Both the position numbers and the translations under genes were made by a program. A DNA stretch of 64,000 nucleotides, taken from NCBI GenBank assembly GCA_022376925.1, contig JAIOJX010000030.1, positions 166,419,084 through 166,483,083 on the forward strand, read 5' to 3'. Shown here one piece after another: positions 33,901 through 45,150 of this stretch (positions are counted from its first letter, which is position 1; each line of letters opens with the position of its first letter). A model generated the notes under the pieces. It was given only the letters and a program-made list of their open reading frames with translations. It was not told where the DNA came from and did not search any database. The stretch is from Tragulus kanchil (lineage: Eukaryota; Chordata; Mammalia; Artiodactyla; Tragulidae).

Positions 33901-35761
33901 ATCACCCAGATTTTTTTTTTAAACTTTTATTTCACTTTCAACTTTTACAGAGTTTTGTTGTTTACAGATATGTATAGATTAGTCATATGTTTATCCTCCC
34001 CCCCACCCCTCCAGACAGTCACACAGCACCCCTGAAGGATCCCCTTTTCTCACAGAGCAATGGCTATAGCTATTTTCTTCGCATATGATAGTACAGGTTT
34101 TCATGCTACTTCCTTTATGCGTCCCACCCACTGTTCATTCCCCCCAATATCCATATGTCCACTGTCCATGTCTGTTTCTCCATCGCTTGTGTTATCCACT
34201 GCTTGTGTTTTTTCCCCTGCTTGTGTTATCATCATCATCCTACTAGATTCCATATATGTGTGTTAGTGTATTGTACTTGTCCTTCTCTTTTTGGCTTACT
34301 TCACTTTTTATGATAGGTTGTAGATCCAGCCACCTCATTAGGGCTGAATCTTCTGCATTTCTTTTTACAGCTGTGTAGTATTCCATTGTCTATATGTACC
34401 AGAGCTTTTGTATCCATTCGTTTGTCGATGGGCATCTAGGGTGCTTCCATGTTCTAGCTATTGTATAGAGAGCTGCAGTGAACATTGGGGTATAGGTGTT
34501 TCTTTCAGTTTTGATTTCATCAGGGTATAAGCCTAAGAGTGGAATTGCTGGGTTGTATGGTGCTTCTGTTTTTAGTTTTTTAAGGAATATCCATACTGTC
34601 TTCCATAGAAGCTATATCAGTTTACATTCCTACCAGAAATGCAAGAGTGTTCCTTTTCTGCTGTTTTGTTTTATGAGAGTCAGAAGAGTTTTTCGAGAGT
34701 GATGAGTATCAAAATAACCTTGGCCTGTTGCCTAGTACAGTATGGGAAATCGCAAGCCGTGAGATAGCTAAGCATTGTGTCCTGGGGAGATTGTGGTTGT
34801 TTCTGAAATTGCGTGGACTGTTGCTTACGGGTAGTTCATCAGCGGCTGTAGAAGACGTATAACCACTTCTGGCTTATTTGCTCTTTCATGTAGCTGGGAT
34901 CTGGAATACTTGTAATCTCTGAGTTATTGCTTGCTTGGGGCTGCTGATGGGCGGAGGTGGGAAGTAAAGAGACAAAGGGCAATAGGGAGTGATAATTACT
35001 GAGTATCACCCAGATTTTTTTTTTAAACTTTTATTTCACTTTCAACTTTTACAGAGTTTTGTTGTTTACAGATATGTATAGATTAGTCATATGTTTATCC
35101 TCCCCCCCACCCCTCCAGACAGTCACACAGCACCCCTGAAGGATCCCCTTTTCTCACAGAGCAATGGCTATAGCTATTTTCTTCGCATATGATAGTACAG
35201 GTTTTCATGCTACTTCCTTTATGCGTCCCACCCACTGTTCATTCCCCACAATATCCATATGTCCACTGTCCATGTCTGTTTCTCCATCGCTTGTGTTATC
35301 CACTGCTTGTGTTTTTCCACTGCTTGTGTTATCATCATCATCCTACTAGATTCCATATATGTGTGTTAGTGTATTGTACTTGTCCTTCTCTTTTTGGCTT
35401 ACTTCACTTTTTATGATAGGTTGTAGATCCAGCCACCTCATTAGGGCTGAATCTTCTGCATTTCTTTTTACAGCTGTGTAGTATTCCATTGTCTATATGT
35501 ACCAGAGCTTTTGTATCCATTCGTTTGTCGATGGGCATCTAGGGTGCTTCCATGTTCTAGCTATTGTATAGAGAGCTGCAGTGAACATTGGGGTATAGGT
35601 GTTTCTTTCAGTTTTGATTTCATCAGGGTATAAGCCTAAGAGTGGAATTGCTGGGTTGTATGGTGCTTCTGTTTTTAGTTTTTTAAGGAATATCCATACT
35701 GTCTTCCATAGAAGCTATATCAGTTTACATTCCTACCAGAAATGCAAGAGTGTTCCCTTTT
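33552..35761. repeat. Tandem duplication 11, unit 1104 bp, junction 34656, cuts an L1 insertion
   Basis: Copy A 33552-34655 and copy B 34656-35761, sharing ttct at the breakpoint. Each contains 350 bp of unique flank plus the 3' part of an antisense L1. The target site tatcacccagattt therefore appears three times (about 33899, 35003 and 35932). Small C/A differences occur in C-rich runs. Confidence 0.97.
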
Positions 35762-35929
35762 CTCCGCAGCCTCTCCAGCATTTATTGTCTGTCGATTTGT
35801 TGATGATGGCCATTCTGACGGGTGTGAGGTGATATCTCATTGTAGTTTTGATTTGCATTTCTCTAATAATAAGCGAGATTGAGCATCATTTCATGTGTTT
35901 TTTGGCCATCTGTATGTCCTCTTTGGAGA
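33911..35929 (-). mobile_element. 5'-truncated young L1, antisense, internally duplicated
   Basis: T run at the left, then the L1 3' end (acttttacagagttttgttg, cccacccactgttcattccc), extending through ctgtgtagtattccattgtc and gaatatccatactgtcttcc to ggccatctgtatgtcctctt. The target site tatcacccagattt borders it (33899 and 35932). Duplication 11 repeats its first 745 bp with flank. The underlying insertion is about 0.9 kb. The C-terminal part of ORF2 is present but no full frame. Confidence 0.9.
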
Positions 35930-36289
35930 GGTATCACCCAGATTTAACATGATAAAAATACTGGTCTGAAATTAAAGGTGACCATTGTACAACTCTGCGA
36001 ATATATTTAAAAACCACTGAGTTGTACACCTTAAAAGAAAGAATTTTATGATATGTGATTTACCATACCATCTTTTTGTCTTGATGGCTTAATAAATTGA
36101 GGACTTATAAATGTGAGAGTGTCTTTGGCCTCCCTCTTACCTGCAAGTATCTCACATCAGAAACAAGCAGCACCACATGCAGCTACCCAGACAGCCTGCT
36201 GTACAACACCAGCACATGCTCAGCGCCTCCCATTCTCTCAGCAGGTTGCTTTGTACTTGTATTCCAGTGTCTGATCACTAACACAGTGT

Positions 36290-36410
36290 GATCAAATAAA
36301 GAATATTATCCTCATTTTACGCTTGAGGAAACTGAGGTGACTAAGTAACTTGTTTATGTCTCCATAGAGGCAGCGGCAGGATTTTAATCCAGTCCTATTT
36401 AGCTAATGCT
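36290..36410 (+). repeat. MIR fragment
   Basis: tatcctcattttacgcttga followed by ggaaactgaggtgactaagt and caggattttaatccag is MIR core and 3' sequence. Confidence 0.7.
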
Positions 36411-36509
36411 CTTTCTGGCAGGGTTCATTACCTGTCTGTACTTTCTTTTCCTTGCTTGTGTCTGGTCTCTTTGTTGCTTTGCATTTTCAGGGTTAGAATT
36501 TGTTTTGAA

Positions 36510-36625
36510 ATATATGTGTGTATGTAGTTATATCTATGTATGTGTATGCATATATTCACAAATACATGCAATTTCATATCTGTATGTTTATAGATATTAT
36601 AGATATTTATAGATAGATACAGACA
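36510..36625. repeat. AT-rich TATG/ATAG simple repeat (copy 37649-37764)
   Basis: Degenerate tatgtgtgtatg and tagatattatagatattta tracts. Identical in length in the two copies. Confidence 0.7.
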
Positions 36626-36835
36626 CAAATAATACAGGAAAACTGTACCCCTTAAATATTAATGATTGTTTTATCTGAGTAATTGAATAATATTTTGTGA
36701 TGTTCATTTTTTCTCTCTGTGTTTTTCTGTATTTATCAAACTAAATTTATTTGACTTTTGTGATCAGAAAATAATTTTTTTTTCAGAAAATAACTTAAAG
36801 TCTTTCATATCCTTTCACCTTCATATGCCACTACA

Positions 36836-37132
36836 CTTTTTGGGGGATGGGGTGGGGAGGGAGAGGGGCGGGCGGGCCACTTCTATTGGTCTTTCATGTA
36901 TCTATTTTCATCCATCTTTGTTCTTTGGCCTGTGTGGGCCTCATATCGCAGTGACCTCTGTTGTCGCAGAGCGCTGGCTCTGGGCGCATGCGCTCCAGAG
37001 CTCCAGCTCGGTAATTGGACACATCGGTCCAGCTGCTCCGCAGCACATGGGATCTTCCCAGGCCAGGGATCAAACTGGCGCCCCTTGCACTGCAAGGCGG
37101 TGTCCTTACCCACTGGACCACCAGGGAAGCCC
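36836..37132 (-). mobile_element. Young CHR-2-like SINE (duplicate at 37975-38271)
   Basis: gggggatggggtggggaggg tail-side G block, cacttctattggtctttcat, ttggcctgtgtgggcctcat, agcgctggctctgggcgcat, and end accaccagggaagccc. Target-site repeat tgccacta / tgccactg. Confidence 0.92.
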
Positions 37133-37190
37133 TGCCACTGCTTTTATGTATAAAATCTTTCCTGATTTTTAAGCTGATGCTATCCCTTTT

Positions 37191-37308
37191 TGTTTTTCTT
37201 GATCACACTGTGTGGCTTGTAGGATCTTAGTTTCCCAACCAGGGATTGATCCCAGGCCATGGCAGTGAAAGCACTGAGTCCTAGCCACTGGACCACCAGG
37301 GAATTCCC
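37191..37308 (-). mobile_element. CHR-1-type SINE (duplicate at 38330-38447)
   Basis: atcacactgtgtggcttgta, tagtttcccaaccagggatt, gatcccaggccatggcagtg, ccactggaccaccagggaat. Flanked by gatgctatcccttttt / gatgctacccttttt. Confidence 0.85.
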
Positions 37309-38805
37309 TGATGCTACCCTTTTTTCTTTTGAAAAACATTGCCTTTTCCTAGCACCTTATATTTTCTTGAGTCATTTCTAGAATTTTGCTTTGTATTCTG
37401 TTTAACCTGAGTTTCTCAGGACTCCAGGAGAGGGAAGAATTAGGGAGGTACAGTTAAAAATAAAAAAGGTAACGGAAGAGTTTTGCTCCAGTCAGTCTCT
37501 GTGAAGAAGCTAGGATCTTCCTACTCTATCTACCATATCCCAGTCTTAACCATATGGCAGGGTTCATTACCTGTCTGTACTTTCTTTTCCTTGCTTGTGT
37601 CTGGTCTCTTTGTTGCTTTGCATTTTCAGGGTTAGAATTTGTTTTGAAATATATGTGTGTATGTAGTTATATCTATGTATGTGTATGCATATATTCACAA
37701 ATACATGCAATTTCATATCTGTATGTTTATAGATATTATAGATATTTATAGATAGATACAGACACAAATAATACAGGAAAACTGTACCCCTTAAATATTA
37801 ATGATTGTTTTATCTGAGTAATTGAATAATATTTTGTGATGTTCATTTTTTCTCTCTGTGTTTTTCTGTATTTATCAAACTAAATTTATTTGACTTTTGT
37901 GATCAGAAAATAATTTTTTTTTCAGAAAATAACTTAAAGTCTTTCATATCCTTTCACCTTCATATGCCACTACACTTTTTGGGGGATGGGGTGGGGAGGG
38001 AGAGGGGCGGGCGGGCCACTTCTATTGGTCTTTCATGTATCTATTTTCATCCATCTTTGTTCTTTGGCCTGTGTGGGCCTCATATCGCAGTGACCTCTGT
38101 TGTCGCAGAGCGCTGGCTCTGGGCGCATGCGCTCCAGAGCTCCAGCTCGGTAATTGGACACATCGGTCCAGCTGCTCCGCAGCACATGGGATCTTCCCAG
38201 GCCAGGGATCAAACTGGCGCCCCTTGCACTGCAAGGCGGTGTCCTTACCCACTGGACCACCAGGGAAGCCCTGCCACTGCTTTTATGTATAAAATCTTTC
38301 CTGATTTTTAAGCTGATGCTATCCCTTTTTGTTTTTCTTGATCACACTGTGTGGCTTGTAGGATCTTAGTTTCCCAACCAGGGATTGATCCCAGGCCATG
38401 GCAGTGAAAGCACTGAGTCCTAGCCACTGGACCACCAGGGAATTCCCTGATGCTACCCTTTTTTCTTTTGAAAAACATTGCCTTTTCCTAGCACCTTATA
38501 TTTTCTTGAGTCATTTCTAGAATTTTGCTTTGTATTCTGTTTAACCTGAGTTTCTCAGGACTCCAGGGAGAGGGGAAGAATTAGGGAGGTACAGTTAAAA
38601 ATAAAAAAGGTAACGGAAGAGTTTTGCTCCAGTCAGTCTCTGTGAAGAAGCTAGGATCTTCCTACTCTATCTACCATATCCCAGTCTTAAATCTCTTCTC
38701 ATATGTTGCTCCTTTACGTTGCTGTTCCCATGAAATGAGTCAACTGTCATGCTCACTCTGGTATTTATACATGATGCTGTCCTACCTCCTATTACTTTGT
38801 GATAA

Positions 38806-38948
38806 GCTGCTGTTACTGTTCAGTCACTTCAGTCATGTCTGACTCTTTGTGACGCTATGGATTATAGCCTACCAGGCTCCTCTGACCATAGGATTCTCCA
38901 GGCAGGAATACTGGAGTGTGTTGCCATGCCCTCCTCCAGGGGAGCTCC
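38806..38948 (-). mobile_element. Bov-tA-type SINE, antisense, partial
   Basis: gctgctgttactgttcagtc, acttcagtcatgtctgactc, gattctccaggcaggaatac, tggagtgtgttgccatgccc: reverse complement of the Bov-tA/Bov-A body. The head is missing. Confidence 0.88.
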
Positions 38949-39062
38949 CTAATCTAGGCACCATTATCCCATTAGGCCCCACACAGTTTAGGTTGTGCCT
39001 CTATTCTGTACTTTGTTGAAGTTGGGGAAGGGCATCTCTTTCCACCCAGGTTGTACTTTTTA

Positions 39063-39265
39063 TTTTCTTTTTTAAACTTACTTATCTGGCTGTGTTAGGT
39101 CTTAGTTGTGGCGGGTGGACTGTAATTGCTGTGAGCGGGCTCTCTGGTTGTGGCGCATGGGCTTAGTTGCCTTGAGGCATGTGGGATCTTAGTTCTGTAA
39201 CCAGGGATCGAACCCAGGTTCCTTGCATTGAGAAGTCATAGCCACTGGACTACCAGGGAAGTCCC
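39063..39265 (-). mobile_element. CHR-type SINE (partial duplicate at 40319-40385)
   Basis: tggctgtgttaggtcttagt, gttgtggcgcatgggcttag, ccagggatcgaacccaggtt, ccactggactaccagggaag. Its last 67 bases reappear at the junction of duplication 13. Confidence 0.85.
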
Positions 39266-39282
39266 CTTTTTTATCTTTTTAA

Positions 39283-39419
39283 CTCTAATATATGTTATTT
39301 TATTATTTATTGGCCGTAACAAAAGGCACGTGGGATCTTAGTTCCCCAACCAGGAATGGCACCCATGCCTCTTGCAGCGGGAGCATGGAGGCTTAATCAC
39401 TGGACCACCAGGGAAGTCC
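39283..39419 (-). mobile_element. CHR-1-type SINE (duplicate at 40403-40539)
   Basis: attggccgtaacaaaaggca, ttagttccccaaccaggaat, cactggaccaccagggaagt. Confidence 0.8.
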
Positions 39420-39431
39420 CTCTTTTCTCTT

Positions 39432-39708
39432 TTTTAACATAGACATTTATAGCTATACATTTCCTTTTAAGCATTCCTTTCACTTTATCCTGTAAGTTTT
39501 GTGTGTTTTGTTTTTGCTGTCTTTCATTTCAAATTATTTTATAGTTTGCTTTGTGACTTCATTGACCAGTTGGTTACTTAGGGGTGTCTTGTTTAATATC
39601 CGCATGATTGTGAACTCCCTAAATTTCTTAATGGTGTTGATTTAATTCCATTATGGTCAAAGAGCAAACTTTGTATGATTTCAGTTCTTTTAATTAATTA
39701 ATTATTAA
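39432..39708 (-). mobile_element. Old L1, left arm (duplicate at 40552-40828; right arm at 53973-54115)
   Basis: Reverse complement of the L1 ORF2 N-terminal half: aagcattcctttcactttat, gaccagttggttacttaggg, gtgtcttgtttaatatccgc, tttaattccattatggtcaa, actttgtatgatttcagttc. The matching continuation is on the far side of the young L1 at 53973, so that element landed inside this older one. Confidence 0.85.
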
Positions 39709-41128
39709 TTTTTTTTAAACCTTTATTTTACTTTTAACTTTTACAGAGTTTTGTTGCATGTACCCAGATTAGTCATATGTATATCCCCGCCTTCCCACCC
39801 CTCCCCACCATCACACAGCACCCCTGAAGGATCCCCTTTTCTCACAGAGCAATGACTATAGTTATTTTCTTCACTTATGGTAGTACAGGCCTTCATGCTA
39901 CTTCCTTTATGCGTCCCACCCACTGTTCATTCCCCACAATGTCCATATGTCCACTATCCATGTCTGTCTTTCCATCACTTCACTGCATGTGCCATCATCA
40001 CCATCCTGCTAGATTTCATGTATATGTGTTAATATACTGTATTTGTCCTTCTCTTTCTGATTGACTTCACTTTTTATGATACGTTCTAGATCCGCCCACC
40101 TCATTAGGGCTGAATCTTCTGCATTTCTCTTTACAGCTGTGTAGTATTCCACTGTATATATGTACCAGAACTTTTGGATCCAGTCGTTCATCGATGGGCA
40201 TCTAGGGTGCTTCCATGTTCTAGCTATTGTATAGAGAGCTGCAATGAACATTGGGGTACAGGTGCTTCTTTCAGATTTGATTTCATCAGGGTATAAGCCT
40301 AAGAGTGGGATTGCTGGGAACCAGGGATCGAACCCAGGTTCCTTGCATTGAGAAGTCATAGCCACTGGACTACCAGGGAAGTCCCCTTTTTTATCTTTTT
40401 AACTCTAATATATGTTATTTTATTATTTATTGGCCGTAACAAAAGGCACGTGGGATCTTAGTTCCCCAACCAGGAATGGCACCCATGCCTCTTGCAGCGG
40501 GAGCATGGAGGCTTAATCACTGGACCACCAGGGAAGTCCCTCTTTTCTCTTTTTTAACATAGACATTTATAGCTATACATTTCCTTTTAAGCATTCCTTT
40601 CACTTTATCCTGTAAGTTTTGTGTGTTTTGTTTTTGCTGTCTTTCATTTCAAATTATTTTATAGTTTGCTTTGTGACTTCATTGACCAGTTGGTTACTTA
40701 GGGGTGTCTTGTTTAATATCCGCATGATTGTGAACTCCCTAAATTTCTTAATGGTGTTGATTTAATTCCATTATGGTCAAAGAGCAAACTTTGTATGATT
40801 TCAGTTCTTTTAATTAATTAATTATTAATTTTTTTTAAACCTTTATTTTACTTTTAACTTTTACAGAGTTTTGTTGCATGTACCCAGATTAGTCATATGT
40901 ATATCCCCGCCTTCCCACCCCTCCCCACCATCACACAGCACCCCTGAAGGATCCCCTTTTCTCACAGAGCAATGACTATAGTTATTTTCTTCACTTATGG
41001 TAGTACAGGCCTTCATGCTACTTCCTTTATGCGTCCCACCCACTGTTCATTCCCCACAATGTCCATATGTCCACTATCCATGTCTGTCTTTCCATCACTT
41101 CACTGCATGTGCCATCATCACCATCCTG

Positions 41129-41692
41129 CTAGATTTCATGTATATGTGTTAATATACTGTATTTGTCCTTCTCTTTCTGATTGACTTCACTTTTTATGAT
41201 ACGTTCTAGATCCGCCCACCTCATTAGGGCTGAATCTTCTGCATTTCTTTTTACAGCTGTGTAGTATTCCACTGTATATATGTACCAGAACTTTTGGATC
41301 CAGTCGTTCATCGATGGGCATCTAGGGTGCTTCCATGTTCTAGCTATTGTATAGAGAGCTGCAATGAACATTGGGGTACAGGTGCTTCTTTCAGATTTGA
41401 TTTCATCAGGGTATAAGCCTAAGAGTGGGATTGCTGGGTCATATGGTGCTTCTATTTTTAGTTTTTTAAGGAATCTCCATACTGTCTTCCATAGAGACTG
41501 TATCAATCTACATTCCCACCAGCAATGCAGGAGTGTTCCCTTTTCTCTGCAGCCTCTCCAGCATTTATTGTCTGTCAATTTGTGGATGATGGCCATTCTG
41601 ACGGGTGTGAGGTGATATCTCATTGTAGTTTTGATTTGCATTTCTCTAATAATAAGCGAGGTTGAGCATCGTTTCATGTGTTTTGGGGCCAT
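41129..41692 (-). pseudogene. L1 ORF2 C-terminal part with zinc knuckle
   Basis: The frame ends in TAG at 41129-41131 and includes the cysteine motif C-X3-C-X7-H-X4-C (starts KCWRGC, ends HCWWEC). The conserved tail includes [17 protein letters not shown]. It is preceded in frame by a nonsense TAG (41735-41737) after the residues NNPIKK, separating it from the middle of ORF2. The last 120 residues are also encoded in the duplicate at 40009-40365. Confidence 0.9.
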
Positions 41693-41830
41693 CTGTATGT
41701 CCTCTTTGGAGAGGTGTCTGTTCAGGTCCTTTTCCTATTTTTTGATTGGGTTGTTCAGTTTTCCAGTGCTGAGTTGTCTGAGTTGCTTGTAGATTTTGGA
41801 GATTAATTCTTTGTCTGTTTCATTTGCTGT

Positions 41831-44069
41831 GATTTTCTCCCATTCTGTGGGCTGTCTGTTCAGCTTGTTTGTGATTTCTTTTGCTGTACAAAAGCTTTTA
41901 AGTTTCATTAGGTCCCACATGTTCATTTTTCTTTCTAGTCCCACTATTCTAGTAGGTGGGTCGGAGAAGATCTTGCTTTGATTTATGTCCTTGAGGGTTT
42001 TGCCTATATTCTCCTCTAAGAGTTTGATGGTTTCTAGTCTTCCATTTAGGTCTTGAATCCATTTTGAGTTGATCTTTGTGCATGATGTCAGGGAATGTTC
42101 CAACTTCATTTTTTTGCATGTAGCTGTCCAATTTTCCCAGCACCATTTGTTGAAGAGGCTGTCTTTGTCCCATTTTATATGTTTGCCTCCTTTGTCAAAA
42201 ATAAGGTACCCAGGGCTTCCCCTGGTGGTCCAGTGGGTAAGGATACCGCCTTGCAGTGCAAGGGGCACCGGTTCGAGCCCTGGCCTGGGAATATCCCACT
42301 TGCTGTGGAGCGGCTGGACTGATGTGTCCAATCACCGAGCCGGAGCTCTGGAGCACATGCGCTCAGAGCTGGCGCTCTACAACGACAGACGCCACTGCGA
42401 TGGGAGACCCACAGGAGCCAAAGAACAAAGACGGATGAACATAGAGAAACGAAAGACCAATAGAAGTGGCCTGCCTGCTCCCCTCCCTCCCCAACCCGAC
42501 CCCCGCCCAAAAAATAAATAAATAAATAAATCTTTAAAAAAGAAAAAAATAAAATAAGGTACCCATAGGTGTGTGGGTTTATCTCTGGGTTCTCTATCTT
42601 GTTCCATTGGTCGATATTTCTGTTTTTGTGCCAGTACCATACTGTCTTGAGGACTGTTGCTTTGTAGTAGAGTCTGAAGTTGGGGAGGCTGATCCCTCCA
42701 GCTCCATTCTCCTTCCTCAGGATTGCTTTGGCTATTCGAGGTCTTTTGTGTTTCCATATGAACTGTGTTCTTCTTTGGTCTAGTTCTGTGAAGAATGTCA
42801 TTGGTAGTTTGATAGGGATCGCATTGAATTTATAAATGACATTTGGTAGTATGGTCATTTTCACAATATTGATTCTTCCAATCCAGGAACATGGAATATC
42901 TCTCCATCTGTTTAAGTCTTCTTTACTGTCTCTCAAATTTGAGTTTGGGGTTTTGTTAATTCGAGATTTTCTCCCATTCTGTGGGCTGTCTGTTCAGCTT
43001 GTTTGTGATTTCTTTTGCTGTACAAAAGCTTTTAAGTTTCATTAGGTCCCACATGTTCATTTTTCTTTCTAGTCCCACTATTCTAGTAGGTGGGTCGGAG
43101 AAGATCTTGCTTTGATTTATGTCCTTGAGGGTTTTGCCTATATTCTCCTCTAAGAGTTTGATGGTTTCTAGTCTTCCATTTAGGTCTTGAATCCATTTTG
43201 AGTTGATCTTTGTGCATGATGTCAGGGAATGTTCCAACTTCATTTTTTTGCATGTAGCTGTCCAATTTTCCCAGCACCATTTGTTGAAGAGGCTGTCTTT
43301 GTCCCATTTTATATGTTTGCCTCCTTTGTCAAAAATAAGGTACCCAGGGCTTCCCCTGGTGGTCCAGTGGGTAAGGATACCGCCTTGCAGTGCAAGGGGC
43401 ACCGGTTCGAGCCCTGGCCTGGGAATATCCCACTTGCTGTGGAGCGGCTGGACTGATGTGTCCAATCACCGAGCCGGAGCTCTGGAGCACATGCGCTCAG
43501 AGCTGGCGCTCTACAACGACAGACGCCACTGCGATGGGAGACCCACAGGAGCCAAAGAACAAAGACGGATGAACATAGAGAAACGAAAGACCAATAGAAG
43601 TGGCCTGCCTGCTCCCCTCCCTCCCCAACCCGACCCCCGCCCAAAAAATAAATAAATAAATAAATCTTTAAAAAAGAAAAAAATAAAATAAGGTACCCAT
43701 AGGTGTGTGGGTTTATCTCTGGGTTCTCTATCTTGTTCCATTGGTCGATATTTCTGTTTTTGTGCCAGTACCATACTGTCTTGAGGACTGTTGCTTTGTA
43801 GTAGAGTCTGAAGTTGGGGAGGCTGATCCCTCCAGCTCCATTCTCCTTCCTCAGGATTGCTTTGGCTATTCGAGGTCTTTTGTGTTTCCATATGAACTGT
43901 GTTCTTCTTTGGTCTAGTTCTGTGAAGAATGTCATTGGTAGTTTGATAGGGATCGCATTGAATTTATAAATGACATTTGGTAGTATGGTCATTTTCACAA
44001 TATTGATTCTTCCAATCCAGGAACATGGAATATCTCTCCATCTGTTTAAGTCTTCTTTACTGTCTCTCA
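41831..44069. repeat. Tandem duplication 14, unit 1134 bp, junction 42965
   Basis: Copy A 41831-42935, 29 bp filler (42936-42964), copy B 42965-44069. The filler reads like a garbled form of the L1 sequence after B (gag..ttg..gttaatt versus gagtgtgttgtaatt). The unit includes a complete young SINE inserted in L1 ORF2. Confidence 0.97.
42213..42550 (+). mobile_element. Young CHR-2-like SINE inserted in L1 ORF2 (duplicate at 43347-43684)
   Basis: gggcttcccctggtggtcca head, ccggttcgagccctggcctg, gatgtgtccaatcaccgagc, aacaaagacggatgaacata, tail aataaataaataaatcttta. Target-site duplication aaaataaggtaccca at both ends. It is younger than the L1 that hosts it. Confidence 0.95.
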
Positions 44070-45150
44070 TGAGTGTGTTGTAATTTTCACGGTACAGTTC
44101 TTTTGTTTCTTTGGGTAGGTTTATTCCTAGATGTTTGATTCTCTTGGTTGCAGTGGTGAAGGGGATTGCCTCTTTGATTTTGTTTTCTGATTTTTCATCA
44201 TTTGTGTATAGGAATGCCAGTGATTTCTGTATATTGATTTTGTATCCTGCGATTTTGCTGAATTCACTGATTAACTCTAGTAGTTTTGTAATAGTGTCTT
44301 TGGTATTTCCTATGTATAATATCATGTCATCTGCAAATAGAGAGAGTTTGACTTCTTCCTTTCCAATCTGGATTCCTTTGATTTCTTTCTCTTCTCTTAT
44401 TGCTGTTGCTAGAACTTCCAGGACTATGTTGAATAAGAGTGGTGAAAGTGGACACCCTTGTCTTGTTCCTGATCTTAGAGGAAATGCTTTGAGTTTTTCA
44501 CCATTGAGGATAATGTTCGCTGTGGGCTTCTCATGTATGACTTTCACTATGTTGAGATAGGTTCCTTCTATGCCCATTTTCTGAAGAGTTTTTATCATAA
44601 ATGGATGCTGTACTTTGTCAAAGGCTTTTTCTGCATCTATTGAGATGATCATGTGATTTTTGTCTTTCAATTTGTTGATATGGTGTATCACATTGATTGA
44701 TTTGCGGATATTGAAGAATCCTTGCATGCCTGGGATGAACCCAACTTGATCATGATGTGTGAGTTTTTTGATGTGTCGTTGAATTCTGTTTGCTAGGATT
44801 TTGTTGAGGATTTTGGCGTCTAGATTCATCAGTGAAATTGGCCTATAATTTTCTTTTTTTGTTTTGTCTTTGCCTGGCTTTGGTATCAGGGTGATGGCAG
44901 CCTCATAGAATGTGTTTGGAAGTGTTCCTGCCTGTGCAATTGTTTGGAAGAGTTTTAGAAGGACAGGCATTAGCGCTTCTTTAAATGTTTGGTAGAATTC
45001 ACTTGTGAAACCATCTGGCCCTGGGCTTTTATTTTTGGGTAGATTTTTGATCACAGGGTCTATTTCTGAGCTTCTGATGGGCTTGTTCATAGTTTCTATT
45101 TCTTCCTGGTTGAGTCTTGGGAGATTAATCTTCTCTAAGAAACTGTGCAT
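43309..45150 (-). pseudogene. L1 ORF2 reverse transcriptase region, running into a SINE
   Basis: 613-residue open frame. It begins at an internal Met of ORF2, not at a true start. It contains [49 protein letters not shown] and the catalytic FADD near residues 270-275 (plus-strand 44325-44338). After PHTYGYLI the frame enters the antisense SINE (43684-43347), which contributes about 110 non-L1 residues, and then returns to L1 sequence. Enzymatically this would copy RNA at nicked target DNA; this copy is disrupted. Confidence 0.92.

Larger units (their letters stand above)
36416..38690. repeat. Tandem duplication 12, unit 1139 bp, junction 37555
   Basis: Copy A 36416-37549, 5 bp filler, copy B 37555-38690. 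A lacks two G residues near its end (about 37427-37433) that B has. Contains an AT-rich microsatellite, a young antisense SINE and a CHR-1 SINE. Confidence 0.97.
39199..41438. repeat. Tandem duplication 13, unit 1120 bp, junction 40319
   Basis: Copy A 39199-40318 and copy B 40319-41438, with no shared bases at the breakpoint. Each holds CHR SINE pieces, the left arm of an old L1 and the 3' end of the young full-length L1. One C/T change lies about 190 bp before the end of A (catttctctttac versus catttctttttac). Confidence 0.97.
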
